Shown here: one piece after another, positions 43,594 through 52,008 of the stretch
How positions within the stretch are numbered: the stretch's first letter is position 1
How the letters are laid out: every line of letters starts with the position of its first letter
Assembly: GCF_002549775.1 (NCBI RefSeq)
Contig: NZ_NMTR01000016.1
Coordinates: 62,001-126,000, forward strand
DNA length: 64,000 nucleotides
Source: Faecalibacterium langellae
GTDB taxonomy: Bacteria > Bacillota > Clostridia > Oscillospirales > Ruminococcaceae
Reading direction: 5' to 3'
Translations under genes and position numbers: made by a program
Notes under the pieces: generated by a model
Databases searched by the model: none
Told to the model about the DNA's origin: nothing
What the model saw: only the letters and a program-made list of their open reading frames with translations

Positions 43594-44976
43594 ATGGAAA
43601 AGATCTCTGCAAGCAAGCTTCTGGCCGGGCTGGTGCCCGAAGGCTTTCTGACCGGTGACCCGGAGGTGGAACTGGTCACTACCGACAGCCGCGAGGTGAA
43701 GCCCGGCTGCATCTTTGTGGCGTTCCCGGGCGAAAAATTCGACGGCCACAACTTTGCGGCCAAGGCGCTGGAAGATGGCGCGGCCTTCGTTGTGGTGAAC
43801 CACCCGGTGGAGGGCGTGCCCGCCGAAAAGGCCATCCTCTGCCCGGACAGCTACCACGCCATGATGGTCATGGGCGCAAACTACCGCAGCCAGTACCACC
43901 CCAAGATGGTGGGTGTGACCGGCAGCGTGGGCAAGACCACCACCAAGCAGATGACCTACGCCGCGCTGGCCGGTTTTGGCGAGACCATCAAGACCGAGGG
44001 CAACCAGAACAATGAGCTGGGCATGCCCCGCACCCTGATGCGTCTGGAAAAGAGCACCGAATATGCCGTCATCGAGATGGGCATGAGCCATGCGGGCGAG
44101 ATCGACCGTCTGGCTCGCGCCGCCCGGCCGGATGTGGGCATCATCACCTGCATCGGTGTGTCCCACATCGGCAACCTGGGCAGCCAGGAGAACATCTGCA
44201 AGGCAAAGCTGGAGATCTGCAACGGCCTGCCCGAGGGTGCCCCGCTGGTGCTGAACTACGACGACCCCTTCCTGCGCAAGGCAAAGCTGCCCGCGCATGT
44301 GCGCCCGGTGTGGTTCAGCCTGGCTGACGAAAACGCCGACGTGTGTGCCCTGTCCATCCGGCAGGAAGCCGACGGCATGAGCTTTGTGCTGGAAGACCAG
44401 GAAGAAGGCACCTTCGTGGTAAAGATCCCGGCCATGGGCCGGCACAACGTGGCCAATGCACTGGCCGCCTATTGCGCCGCCACCCGTCTGGGCTGCGACC
44501 CGCGCGGCGTCATCAAGGGGCTGGCTGAATTTGAGCAGACCGGCCGCCGCCAGAAGGTGGTGCACAGCAAGGGCGTCACCGTCATCGAGGACTGCTACAA
44601 CGCAAACCCCGACAGCATGAAGGCGGCTCTTGCCATGTTCAAAGAGTTCCCCTGCAAGCGCCGCTTTGCCCTGCTGGGCGATATGCTGGAGCTGGGCGAG
44701 CTCTCCCGCGAGGCTCATGAGGAACTGGGCCGTCAGGCGGCCGAAAGCGGCCTGTACTGCCTGATCACCTACGGCGAGCAGGCAAAGCGCACCGCCGTGG
44801 TGGCCGCCGCGAAGGGGGTCAAGACCATCCATGCGGGCAGCTACCGCGAAGCAGCCGATTCGCTGCTCAAGCGCATGGAGCCGGGTGATGCCCTGCTGGT
44901 GAAGGCCAGCCACGGCATGGCACTGGAAAAAGTGCTGGAAATTTTCTACGCAGAGCAGAAAGATGCCGAAGCATAA
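43594..44976 (+). CDS. murF: UDP-N-acetylmuramoyl-tripeptide--D-alanyl-D-alanine ligase
   Basis: A 460-residue Mur ligase that adds D-Ala-D-Ala. It has GVTGSVGKTTTKQM (ATP loop), EMGMSHAGEIDRLARAARPDV, and the C-terminal EDCYNANPDSMKAALA typical of MurF. GGGGAAAGGA precedes ATG 43594; the gap to the PBP gene is 24 bases. A MraY-like gene follows, as in many Firmicutes. Confidence 0.96.
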   Translation: MEKISASKLLAGLVPEGFLTGDPEVELVTTDSREVKPGCIFVAFPGEKFDGHNFAAKALEDGAAFVVVNHPVEGVPAEKAILCPDSYHAMMVMGANYRSQYHPKMVGVTGSVGKTTTKQMTYAALAGFGETIKTEGNQNNELGMPRTLMRLEKSTEYAVIEMGMSHAGEIDRLARAARPDVGIITCIGVSHIGNLGSQENICKAKLEICNGLPEGAPLVLNYDDPFLRKAKLPAHVRPVWFSLADENADVCALSIRQEADGMSFVLEDQEEGTFVVKIPAMGRHNVANALAAYCAATRLGCDPRGVIKGLAEFEQTGRRQKVVHSKGVTVIEDCYNANPDSMKAALAMFKEFPCKRRFALLGDMLELGELSREAHEELGRQAAESGLYCLITYGEQAKRTAVVAAAKGVKTIHAGSYREAADSLLKRMEPGDALLVKASHGMALEKVLEIFYAEQKDAEA

Positions 44977-45004
44977 CACTTTGGCATAAATTGGAGACGG
45001 AAAA

Positions 45005-46024
45005 ATGATACGTTTCGCCTTGATCGTCGCGTCGGTGCTGGGGTTTGCACTGACGGCGGCGCTCGGCAATCTGATGGTGCCCCTGCTGCGGGAGCTGGAA
45101 CGCTCGCTGCGCGGGCAGGCACCGGACCCGAAAACAGAACCGCAGCACGAGCCGCCGCAGCCGGTGCCCGCGCTGGGCGGACTGTGCCTGATGGTGGGCA
45201 CGCTGGCTGCCGTGGGTGTGGGCTGGGTGGCCGCCTGTGCCGCGCAGCCCTCGCTGCTGGGCAGTGACGGCAACCTGATGACCCGGCTGCTCATCGCGCT
45301 GGCCGGTGCGCTGGCCTTTGGCGGCATCGGCCTGGCCGATGATCTGGCTCGGGTGCGCAGCGGCTATCCGAACGGGCTGGGCCTGCGGCGCGGCGTGCGC
45401 CTTGGGCTGGAAGCAGCGGCCGCTGCTGCAGTGCTGGGCCTGCTGGCGCTGAACGGCTGCCTGCCCGGCGGGCTCATTCTGCCGGGGAAAGGCTATGTGA
45501 GCTTTGCCGCCGCACCGCTGCTCTGGGGTGTGCTGCTGGTGGCGCTGGCCGAGTGCGGCCGGGTGGCCGACGGGGCAGACGGCACCGTGTGCGGTGCGGC
45601 CTTTGCAGCCATGCTTGGCCTGATGCTGCTGGAAACGCAGCTGGGCTGGTTCCCGCTGGCGGTGCTGCCCGCCGCGCTGGCCGGTGCGCTGATGGCGTTC
45701 CTTCTGTGGAACTTCCCGCCCGCAAAGCTGCGGCCCGGCAAATGCGGCTGCCTGTTCCTCACCGGGGCCATTGGGTGCATCCCGCTGTGCATGGGCTACG
45801 CAGAGCTGGCCGTGCCGCTGGCACTGCCCTTCTGGGCCGAGGGCGGCATGGTGCTTTTGCAGATTTTGTCCTACCGGCTGACGGGCAGAACGCTGTTCCG
45901 CGCCGCGCCGCTGCACCGCTGGCTGGAAAAACGGGGCCATGGCGATGTGAGTATTTTTTGCAGCCTGTGCGCATTGAGCGTGTGCGGGCTGGCGCTGACC
46001 ATGGGGCTGGCGCGCTGGGCCTGA
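45005..46024 (+). CDS. MraY-like membrane protein with degraded active site
   Basis: A 339-residue polytopic protein at the expected place of mraY, after murF. It keeps a family-like PALGGL turn, the Asp pair in GLADDL (Asp112, Asp113) and Asp189/Asp192 in ADGADG. However, the MGDxGS segment reads RPGKCGC, so the catalytic Asp is Lys246, and the His triad reads LHRWLE (only His304 remains). It is also unusually Ala/Leu-rich. About ten helices. It is either a divergent MraY or a non-catalytic paralogue; a normal MraY may be elsewhere in the genome. Confidence 0.72.
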   Translation: MIRFALIVASVLGFALTAALGNLMVPLLRELERSLRGQAPDPKTEPQHEPPQPVPALGGLCLMVGTLAAVGVGWVAACAAQPSLLGSDGNLMTRLLIALAGALAFGGIGLADDLARVRSGYPNGLGLRRGVRLGLEAAAAAAVLGLLALNGCLPGGLILPGKGYVSFAAAPLLWGVLLVALAECGRVADGADGTVCGAAFAAMLGLMLLETQLGWFPLAVLPAALAGALMAFLLWNFPPAKLRPGKCGCLFLTGAIGCIPLCMGYAELAVPLALPFWAEGGMVLLQILSYRLTGRTLFRAAPLHRWLEKRGHGDVSIFCSLCALSVCGLALTMGLARWA

Positions 46025-46061
46025 GGCCCGGCACAAACTGGAAACGAGGGGAGAAAGGCAG

Positions 46062-47372
46062 ATGGCAACCATCCGCAGAAAACACAGAGAGCCGGTGCGC
46101 CCGCTGCAGCGGGACCCGGGGCCGTGGTCCCGGCTGGTGATCGACTGGCTGGCGACGCTGGCGGTCATCATGGTGTTCGGCCTTGTGATGCTGTTCAGCG
46201 CAAGCTATACCACCGGCTACCTGCGCATGGGCGACAGTTTTCACTACATCAAGCAGCAGGCGCTGTGCATGATGATCGGCCTCGGGTGCATGTTCGTCAT
46301 GAGCTACATGGATTACCGCTTTCTGCGCAAAATGGCGGTGCCGGGGTATTTTATCGTGCTGGTCATGCTGGCCGTTACCCTGACCATGGCCCCGCTGAAC
46401 GGCTGCCGCCGCTGGATCCGCTTCGGCGGCTTCACGCTGCAGTCTTCCGAGGTGGCAAAATTTGAGATGATCCTGCTGTGCTCCAGCCTTGCGGCCAAAG
46501 CACCGCAGATCGAAAAATATGACCCCGCCCGCCGCGTCCGCGTGACACCGCACACCTGGTTCTATGTCCGGGTGTGGAAGCAGCTCATCTTCCCGGTGCT
46601 GCCGCTTCTGCCTGTGATCGTGCTGCTGGCGCTGGAGCCCCACATGTCCGGCATCGTGCTGACGGTGGCCGTGGTGGGCACCATCCTGCTGCTTTCGGGC
46701 AGCGGCGGCATCCTCACCTGGGTGGGTGCCGGTGCGGCGGGCCTGATGCTGGAAACGCTGCTGTCCCATGTGGATTCCATCCCCTACCTGCAGGACCGTC
46801 TGGACGGCTGGACCCAGGACCTGAGCAAGATGACCGACCAGACCGTGCAGAGCCTGTATGCCATCGGCTCCGGCGGGCTGACCGGCCTGGGCCTTGGCAA
46901 CAGCGTGGAAAAGCAGCTCTGGCTGCCCGAGAGCACCAACGACTTCATCTTCAGTGTTGTGTGCGAGGAGCTGGGCTTCATCGGCGCGGTGCTCATCATC
47001 GTGCTGTTCGTGCTGTTCATCGTGCAGGGCCTACTGATCGCCTACCGGGCCGAGAACCTCTACTGCACCATGGTGGGCATCGGCATCATGGCACAGATCG
47101 CGTGGCAGGTGTTCTGCAACATCGCGGTCGTCACCAACACCCTGCCCAACACCGGCATCAGCCTGCCCTTCTTCTCGTCCGGCGGCACCAGCCTGATCTT
47201 GCTGCTGGCCGAGATGGGCGTGATGGTGAACATCGGCCGCAACGGCGAGCGTGCCGCCCAGCAGCGGGAAGCCATGCGTGCCCAGCATGAAGCCGCAAAG
47301 GCCGAGCGGGAAGCCGACCGTGCCAGCCGCACCATTGATCTGGACGCCGCCCGCAGGGCACGCGAAGTATAA
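46062..47372 (+). CDS. ftsW: SEDS peptidoglycan polymerase FtsW
   Basis: A 436-residue glycosyltransferase with about ten membrane helices that builds septal glycan with its PBP partner. Conserved stretches: WIRFGGFTLQSSEVAKFEMI, PESTNDFIFSVVCEELGFIG and LPNTGISLPFFSSGGTS. The basic, Ala/Arg-rich C-terminus (residues 385-436) is cytoplasmic. Start follows GGGGAGAAAGG. Assigned FtsW rather than RodA from its place among division genes. Confidence 0.92.
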   Translation: MATIRRKHREPVRPLQRDPGPWSRLVIDWLATLAVIMVFGLVMLFSASYTTGYLRMGDSFHYIKQQALCMMIGLGCMFVMSYMDYRFLRKMAVPGYFIVLVMLAVTLTMAPLNGCRRWIRFGGFTLQSSEVAKFEMILLCSSLAAKAPQIEKYDPARRVRVTPHTWFYVRVWKQLIFPVLPLLPVIVLLALEPHMSGIVLTVAVVGTILLLSGSGGILTWVGAGAAGLMLETLLSHVDSIPYLQDRLDGWTQDLSKMTDQTVQSLYAIGSGGLTGLGLGNSVEKQLWLPESTNDFIFSVVCEELGFIGAVLIIVLFVLFIVQGLLIAYRAENLYCTMVGIGIMAQIAWQVFCNIAVVTNTLPNTGISLPFFSSGGTSLILLLAEMGVMVNIGRNGERAAQQREAMRAQHEAAKAEREADRASRTIDLDAARRAREV

Positions 47373-47393
47373 AATAGGAATGCAGTATTTTGA

Positions 47394-47621
47394 CAGGACG
47401 GCGGGTAGTTTCTTCGAGGACCGTCCGCTGGGGCGGGACCCTGTTGCCGAAGGCAATAGGGCGGGCGATGGAATGGCCCGCAACAATGACGACCGCCGCC
47501 AGTGGCGGAAACAGGGAGTCTTTGTTGGGGCCGCGGCCAGCAAGATGCAAGCGGTAGCGAAGCAGATGCTGGGAGCCGCAACTCGTTTTCGTGTCCGAGG
47601 AGAAAGCTACTCGATGGCCTG
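47394..47621 (+). repeat. 230-bp dispersed structured repeat, copy 3, in the ftsW-murG gap
   Basis: Copy 3, plus orientation, filling the gap between ftsW and murG. Inner arms TAGTTTCTTCGAGGAC and GTCCGAGGAGAAAGCTA match copies 1 and 2; the outer arms (CAGG at 47394 and CCTG at 47618) are less perfect. It is inside the operon, so it will be transcribed with the mur genes. A frame stays open from it into murG, but the AAAGGAGG and ATG at 47653 mark the real start. Confidence 0.8.
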
Positions 47622-47652
47622 CCGTTATAGATACATTAAAGGAGGAACCATT

Positions 47653-48780
47653 ATGCGCGTTCTGATCGCTGCCGGCGGCACTGCCGGCCATATCAACCCG
47701 GCCCTTGCCATTGCAGGAGCCATCAAAAAGGCAGACCCTTCTGCCGAGATTCATTTCGCTGGCCGCAGGGAAGGCATGGAGTATCGTCTGGTCACCCAGG
47801 CGGGCTACCCCTTCCACCACATTGAGATCACCGGCTTCCAGCGCAAGCTGTCGCTGAACAACATCAAGCGCAACATCGTCACGCTGTGGAATCTGGCCCT
47901 CTCCGGCCCCAAGGCCAAGGCCATCATGAAGGAAGTCAAGCCCGACCTCGTCATCGGCTGCGGCGGCTATGTGTCCGGCCCGGTGGTGCGCTGCGCCGCC
48001 AAAATGGGCATCCACACCGCCATCCATGAGCAGAACGCCTTCCCCGGCATGACCAACAAGCTGCTGGCCCCGGACGTGGATATCGTGTTTGCCGCTGTGC
48101 CGGCTGCTGTGGAAAAGCTGGGCGCGCCGGAAAAGACCGTCGTGGTGGGCAACCCGGTGCGGCCGGAGGTGTTCACCAAGGCGAAGGAACGCGACGCCAT
48201 CCGTGCCGAGCTGGGCGCAGGCGACCGCACTGTCATTCTCTCCTTCGGCGGCAGTCTGGGCGCACGCCGGGTCAACGAAGTGGTGGCCGACCTGTGCGCC
48301 TGGGAGCAGCATGAGCACAAGCCGGTGCTGCACCTGCACGCCACCGGTCAGTACGGTGTGCAGCTGTTCAAGGATCTGGAAACGGAAAAGAACTTTGCCG
48401 AGGGCGACAGCCTTGTGGTGAAGGAATACATCAACAATATGCCGGAGCTGCTGGCAGCGGCAGACCTTGTCATCAGCCGTGCCGGTGCGCTGACGCTGGC
48501 CGAGCTGGAAGCCGTGGGCCGCGCCGCCGTGCTCATCCCCAGCCCCAATGTGGCCGAGAACCACCAGTATTTCAACGCCATGGAGCTGCAGAAGGCCGGT
48601 GCCGCCGTGGTCATTGAGGAAAAGGACTTGACCGGCGAAAAGCTGGTGGCCACCGTTTCCGACATGCTGGCCCAGCCCGGCAAGCTGGCAGAGATGGGCC
48701 GGAACGCCCGCAGCCTGTCGGTGGATGACAGCCTGGACCGCATCGCCGATGCCCTGATGAAACTGGCGAACGAACACTGA
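47653..48780 (+). CDS. murG: UDP-GlcNAc:lipid I N-acetylglucosaminyltransferase
   Basis: A 375-residue GT28 enzyme that makes lipid II at the inner membrane face. N-terminal AAGGTAGHINPALAIA, then IGCGGYVSGPVV, EQNAFPGMTNKLLA, SFGGSLGA and ISRAGALTLAELEAVG. AAAGGAGG precedes ATG 47653. It sits just after the dispersed repeat, which could affect its expression. Confidence 0.96.
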   Translation: MRVLIAAGGTAGHINPALAIAGAIKKADPSAEIHFAGRREGMEYRLVTQAGYPFHHIEITGFQRKLSLNNIKRNIVTLWNLALSGPKAKAIMKEVKPDLVIGCGGYVSGPVVRCAAKMGIHTAIHEQNAFPGMTNKLLAPDVDIVFAAVPAAVEKLGAPEKTVVVGNPVRPEVFTKAKERDAIRAELGAGDRTVILSFGGSLGARRVNEVVADLCAWEQHEHKPVLHLHATGQYGVQLFKDLETEKNFAEGDSLVVKEYINNMPELLAAADLVISRAGALTLAELEAVGRAAVLIPSPNVAENHQYFNAMELQKAGAAVVIEEKDLTGEKLVATVSDMLAQPGKLAEMGRNARSLSVDDSLDRIADALMKLANEH

Positions 48781-48813
48781 GCGTGAAAAAACATTGGAAA
48801 GGAGGTGCTCACC

Positions 48814-50355
48814 ATGCCGCAGAACCGTGGGAACAACGGGAATATCTATGACCTGCGGCGGGACTTGAGACGGGACCCGCAGCGGCCCGCAGCACCTTCG
48901 CAGCAGAGCGGGACGCCTGCCGGGAGCGCCGACGGCCGCTACGGCTTCAACGGGGAACCGCTGAGCTTCAAGCCGGACCGCACGGCCAGCGGCGCGCCGC
49001 GCCGTACCCGCACTGACAACAGCATTGCCTTCCCCACCCAGCCGCGCACGGAGCGCCAGAGCGCCCCGCAGCGCAGCCGGGGCCAGAACCCGGGCCGCAG
49101 CGCCCAGCGCACCCGGGCGGCATCTTCCGGGCAGAACCGGCAGCAGGCACAGCGGCCGCAGAACGCGAAAAAGCGGAAGGCCCCGGGCGCAAAGAATGCC
49201 GCGCAGCAGCGCTACCAGAACCAGCGCCTGCGCCCGGCCCAGCAAAACCGGGACCCGGTCCGGCGGGAGAAGCGCAAAAAGCGCAAGATGACCCGGGCTG
49301 CCATCAAGCGCCGCCGGATGTTCCGGCGGCTGATGGCGGTGGTCACGCTGCTGGCCGTCATTGCGGCGGGCGTTTACCTGACCATGACCATGCTGTTCAA
49401 GATCGGCACCATCGAGGTGCAGACCGAGGACGGCACCGTGGTGCAGGAAGCAGCGGGTTATTCCAGCGGCCAGATTTTGCAGGCGCTGGGTGTGCAGCTG
49501 GAAGAAAACATCTTCAGCTTTGATCCCGCTGAAAAGGAGACTGCGCTGGAACGGCAGTTCCCGCTGCTGGGATCCATCCGTGTGGTGCGGGACTATCCCA
49601 ACACCGTGGTGGTCAAGGTGGCCGAAGCCGTGCCTGCTTACGCCATGCAGACGGAAAGTGGCTGGCTGACCCTCTCGGATAAGTTCAAAATTCTGGCCTG
49701 CGATGCCGCCCAGCCCGACGGGCTCAAGACCCTGTACGGCGGCGAGGTGAGCACCACGACCCCCGGCGAAATGCTGAGCTTTGCCGCAGAACAGCCCGCT
49801 GAGAGCGCGGCTTCCGCCGCCAGCGATGCGGCTGACAGCGCTGCCAGCACGCTGGAAGCGACGGACAAAAAGATGGAAGCTCTGGCCACATTGCAGGCAA
49901 AGCTGGAAGAATACGGGATGCTGGACGACGTGACCCGCATGGAGTTCGCGGACACCGACCAGATCGCATTTTTGTATCAGGACCGGGTCAGTGTGCTGCT
50001 GGGCACGCTGAACGATCTGGATTATAAGCTGGACCGTGCACGCTATGTGCTGACCAACGCCGACGGTAAGGGCTGTGCGCCCACCGATACCGGCCGGCTG
50101 GACTTCAGCCATATCAGCGCGGGCAGCACCCGCAAAATTTACTTCGCGCAGGGTGAGCCGACCCTGCCCTCCGGCTATGTGGTGCCGGAGCCGACAGAAC
50201 CGGCCGTGGACGATACCGCGGACGATACAGCCGCCGACACGGCGGACGATGCCGCTGCGGCCCAGCCTGCGGACGGCACGGAGGCAGCAGCGGATGAAAC
50301 ACCGCTGACCGACCCCGCCCGCATGACCGCCAACGAAGACGAAAACCCCATGTGA
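48814..50355 (+). CDS. ftsQ: FtsQ/DivIB-like division protein with long basic N-terminus
   Basis: A 513-residue bitopic protein, longer than the usual 250-330 residues. The first 160 residues are very basic, Arg/Gln/Pro-rich and probably disordered (RSRGQNPGRSAQRTRAASSG). Then a membrane helix (residues 171-192), a POTRA domain (FKIGTIEVQTEDGTVVQEAA), a beta domain ending near residue 440, and an acidic Ala/Asp tail. AAAGGAGG precedes ATG 48814. The basic tail might bind nucleic acid or acidic partners; this is inference. Confidence 0.88.
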   Translation: MPQNRGNNGNIYDLRRDLRRDPQRPAAPSQQSGTPAGSADGRYGFNGEPLSFKPDRTASGAPRRTRTDNSIAFPTQPRTERQSAPQRSRGQNPGRSAQRTRAASSGQNRQQAQRPQNAKKRKAPGAKNAAQQRYQNQRLRPAQQNRDPVRREKRKKRKMTRAAIKRRRMFRRLMAVVTLLAVIAAGVYLTMTMLFKIGTIEVQTEDGTVVQEAAGYSSGQILQALGVQLEENIFSFDPAEKETALERQFPLLGSIRVVRDYPNTVVVKVAEAVPAYAMQTESGWLTLSDKFKILACDAAQPDGLKTLYGGEVSTTTPGEMLSFAAEQPAESAASAASDAADSAASTLEATDKKMEALATLQAKLEEYGMLDDVTRMEFADTDQIAFLYQDRVSVLLGTLNDLDYKLDRARYVLTNADGKGCAPTDTGRLDFSHISAGSTRKIYFAQGEPTLPSGYVVPEPTEPAVDDTADDTAADTADDAAAAQPADGTEAAADETPLTDPARMTANEDENPM

Positions 50356-50390
50356 ACCAATATCAAACGATTTGAGGAGCGTGTGCAGTT

Positions 50391-51869
50391 ATGAAACTGG
50401 AACAGTTGCTGGAAGGCGTGCCTTTCACCCTGGTGCAGGGCAGCCTGGAAACCGAAATTTCGGACATCATCTATGACAGCCGCAAGGCGGCCCCGGGCCT
50501 TTTGTTCGTGTGCATCGTGGGCACCCAGCGCGACAGCCATGAGTTCGCCGCCGACTGCGCGGCCAAGGGCATCAGCGCGCTGGTCATCCAGCACGACATC
50601 GACCTTTCTGCCGTGCCCGGCGTGACTGTGGTCAAGGTGGAGAGCAGCCGCTACGCCATGGCCCTGATGAGCGGGAACCTGTTCGGCAACCCCTCCCGCA
50701 AGATGATCATGATCGGCGTGACCGGCACCAAGGGCAAGACCACCACCACCCACATGATCAAGAGCGTGCTGGAAGCCGCCGGCCGCAAGGTGGGCATGAT
50801 CGGCACCAACGGCATCTACTACATGGGCCGCCATAAGGATACCGCCAACACCACCCCCGAGAGCTACGAGCTGCAGAAGACCTTCCGGGAGTTTCTGGAC
50901 GCAGGCTGCGACACCGCGCTGATGGAAGTGTCCAGTCAGGGCCTGATGATGGACCGCGTGGCGGGCATCCACTACGACGTGGGCGTGTTCACGAACCTCT
51001 CGCCCGACCATATCGGCCCCGGCGAGCACAAGACCTTTGAGGAATACCGCAGCTGGAAGGGCCAGCTGTTCAAGCGCTGTGATGTGGGCGTGGTCAACAT
51101 CGACGACGAGAACACCGAAGCGCTGCTGGAAGGCCGCACCTGCAAGCTGGTGACCTATGGCCGCGCCGCACAGGCCGATTACCGCGAGACCGGCTTTGAG
51201 CTGCTGCGCACCCACGACTTTCTGGGCGTGAAGTTCCACGTTACCGGCAAGGACGAGATGGACGTGAAGGTGAACATGCCCGGCGAGTTCAGCGTCTACA
51301 ACGCGCTGGCAGCGCTGGCCGTGGGCAAGGTGCTGGGCCTGCCGGATGCCGCCATCCACGATGGCCTGGGCAAGTGCGTGGTCAAGGGCCGCGTGGAGCT
51401 GGTGCCCATCAGCAAAAAGTTCACCATTCTGCTGGACTACGCCCACAATGAGGTCTCCACCGAAAGCCTGCTGACCACCCTGCGGGCCTACAAGCCCCAC
51501 CGGCTGGTGGTGGTGTTTGGCTGCGGCGGCAACCGCTCCAAGCTGCGCCGCTACGGCATGGGTGAGATCTGCGCCAAGATGGCCGATTTCTCCATCCTCA
51601 CCGAGGACAACAACCGCTTTGAAAAGGTGGAGGACATCCTTGCGGATATCCGTGTGGGCATGAACAAGGGCAACCCGGACGCCAAGTTCGTGGAGATCCC
51701 GGACCGTCTGGACGCACTGCACTACGCGGTGGATCATGCGCAGGAGGGCGACCTGATCGCTGTCATCGGCAAGGGCCACGAGACCTACCGTGACCGCGAG
51801 GGCGTCAAGACGCCGTTCCTGGAGCGGGAACTGCTGGAAGAATATGCACAGCAGATCGGGCTGGAATAA
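50391..51869 (+). CDS. murE: UDP-MurNAc-tripeptide synthetase
   Basis: A 492-residue Mur ligase. ATP loop GVTGTKGKTTTTHM; MEVSSQGLMMDRVAGI; FGCGGNRSKLRRYGMGEI; ATG 50391 after GAGGAG. The amino-acid selectivity motif reads DNNR (Asp406-Arg409), against DNPR of meso-diaminopimelate enzymes. Arg is kept, so a diaminopimelate-type residue is likely, but the Pro to Asn change makes the substrate uncertain. It ends the cluster, at the opposite end from its usual place near ftsI. murD is not in this window. Confidence 0.92.
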   Translation: MKLEQLLEGVPFTLVQGSLETEISDIIYDSRKAAPGLLFVCIVGTQRDSHEFAADCAAKGISALVIQHDIDLSAVPGVTVVKVESSRYAMALMSGNLFGNPSRKMIMIGVTGTKGKTTTTHMIKSVLEAAGRKVGMIGTNGIYYMGRHKDTANTTPESYELQKTFREFLDAGCDTALMEVSSQGLMMDRVAGIHYDVGVFTNLSPDHIGPGEHKTFEEYRSWKGQLFKRCDVGVVNIDDENTEALLEGRTCKLVTYGRAAQADYRETGFELLRTHDFLGVKFHVTGKDEMDVKVNMPGEFSVYNALAALAVGKVLGLPDAAIHDGLGKCVVKGRVELVPISKKFTILLDYAHNEVSTESLLTTLRAYKPHRLVVVFGCGGNRSKLRRYGMGEICAKMADFSILTEDNNRFEKVEDILADIRVGMNKGNPDAKFVEIPDRLDALHYAVDHAQEGDLIAVIGKGHETYRDREGVKTPFLERELLEEYAQQIGLE

Positions 51870-51891
51870 GAAAATAATATTGTAAAACGGC

Positions 51892-51936
51892 AAGTCCCCT
51901 GTCTGCATCGGTGTGGTGCAGACAGGGGACTTTTTG
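51892..51936 (+). terminator. Terminator of the cell-wall cluster
   Basis: A 16-bp perfect stem with a 9-base loop, followed by TTTTT. Confidence 0.95.
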
Positions 51937-52008
51937 CGTGTGAAAGTGGAATCTTGACGGGTGGTGTGGTATACTCAACTCAATAAATCGGAATTTATGG
52001 AGGAAAAC

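Noticed and set aside
40918-45327. 1469-codon frame on the minus strand
   Set aside because: It is the antisense of the class B PBP, murF and mraY-like genes. Those have conserved motifs and ribosome sites, and the minus frame has none.
47251-47652. N-terminal extension of murG through repeat copy 3
   Set aside because: AAAGGAGG and ATG 47653 match the conserved MurG start; the extension is repeat sequence and overlaps ftsW.
47158-50112. 984-codon minus-strand frame
   Set aside because: Antisense of murG and ftsQ; no homology-like motifs or ribosome site.
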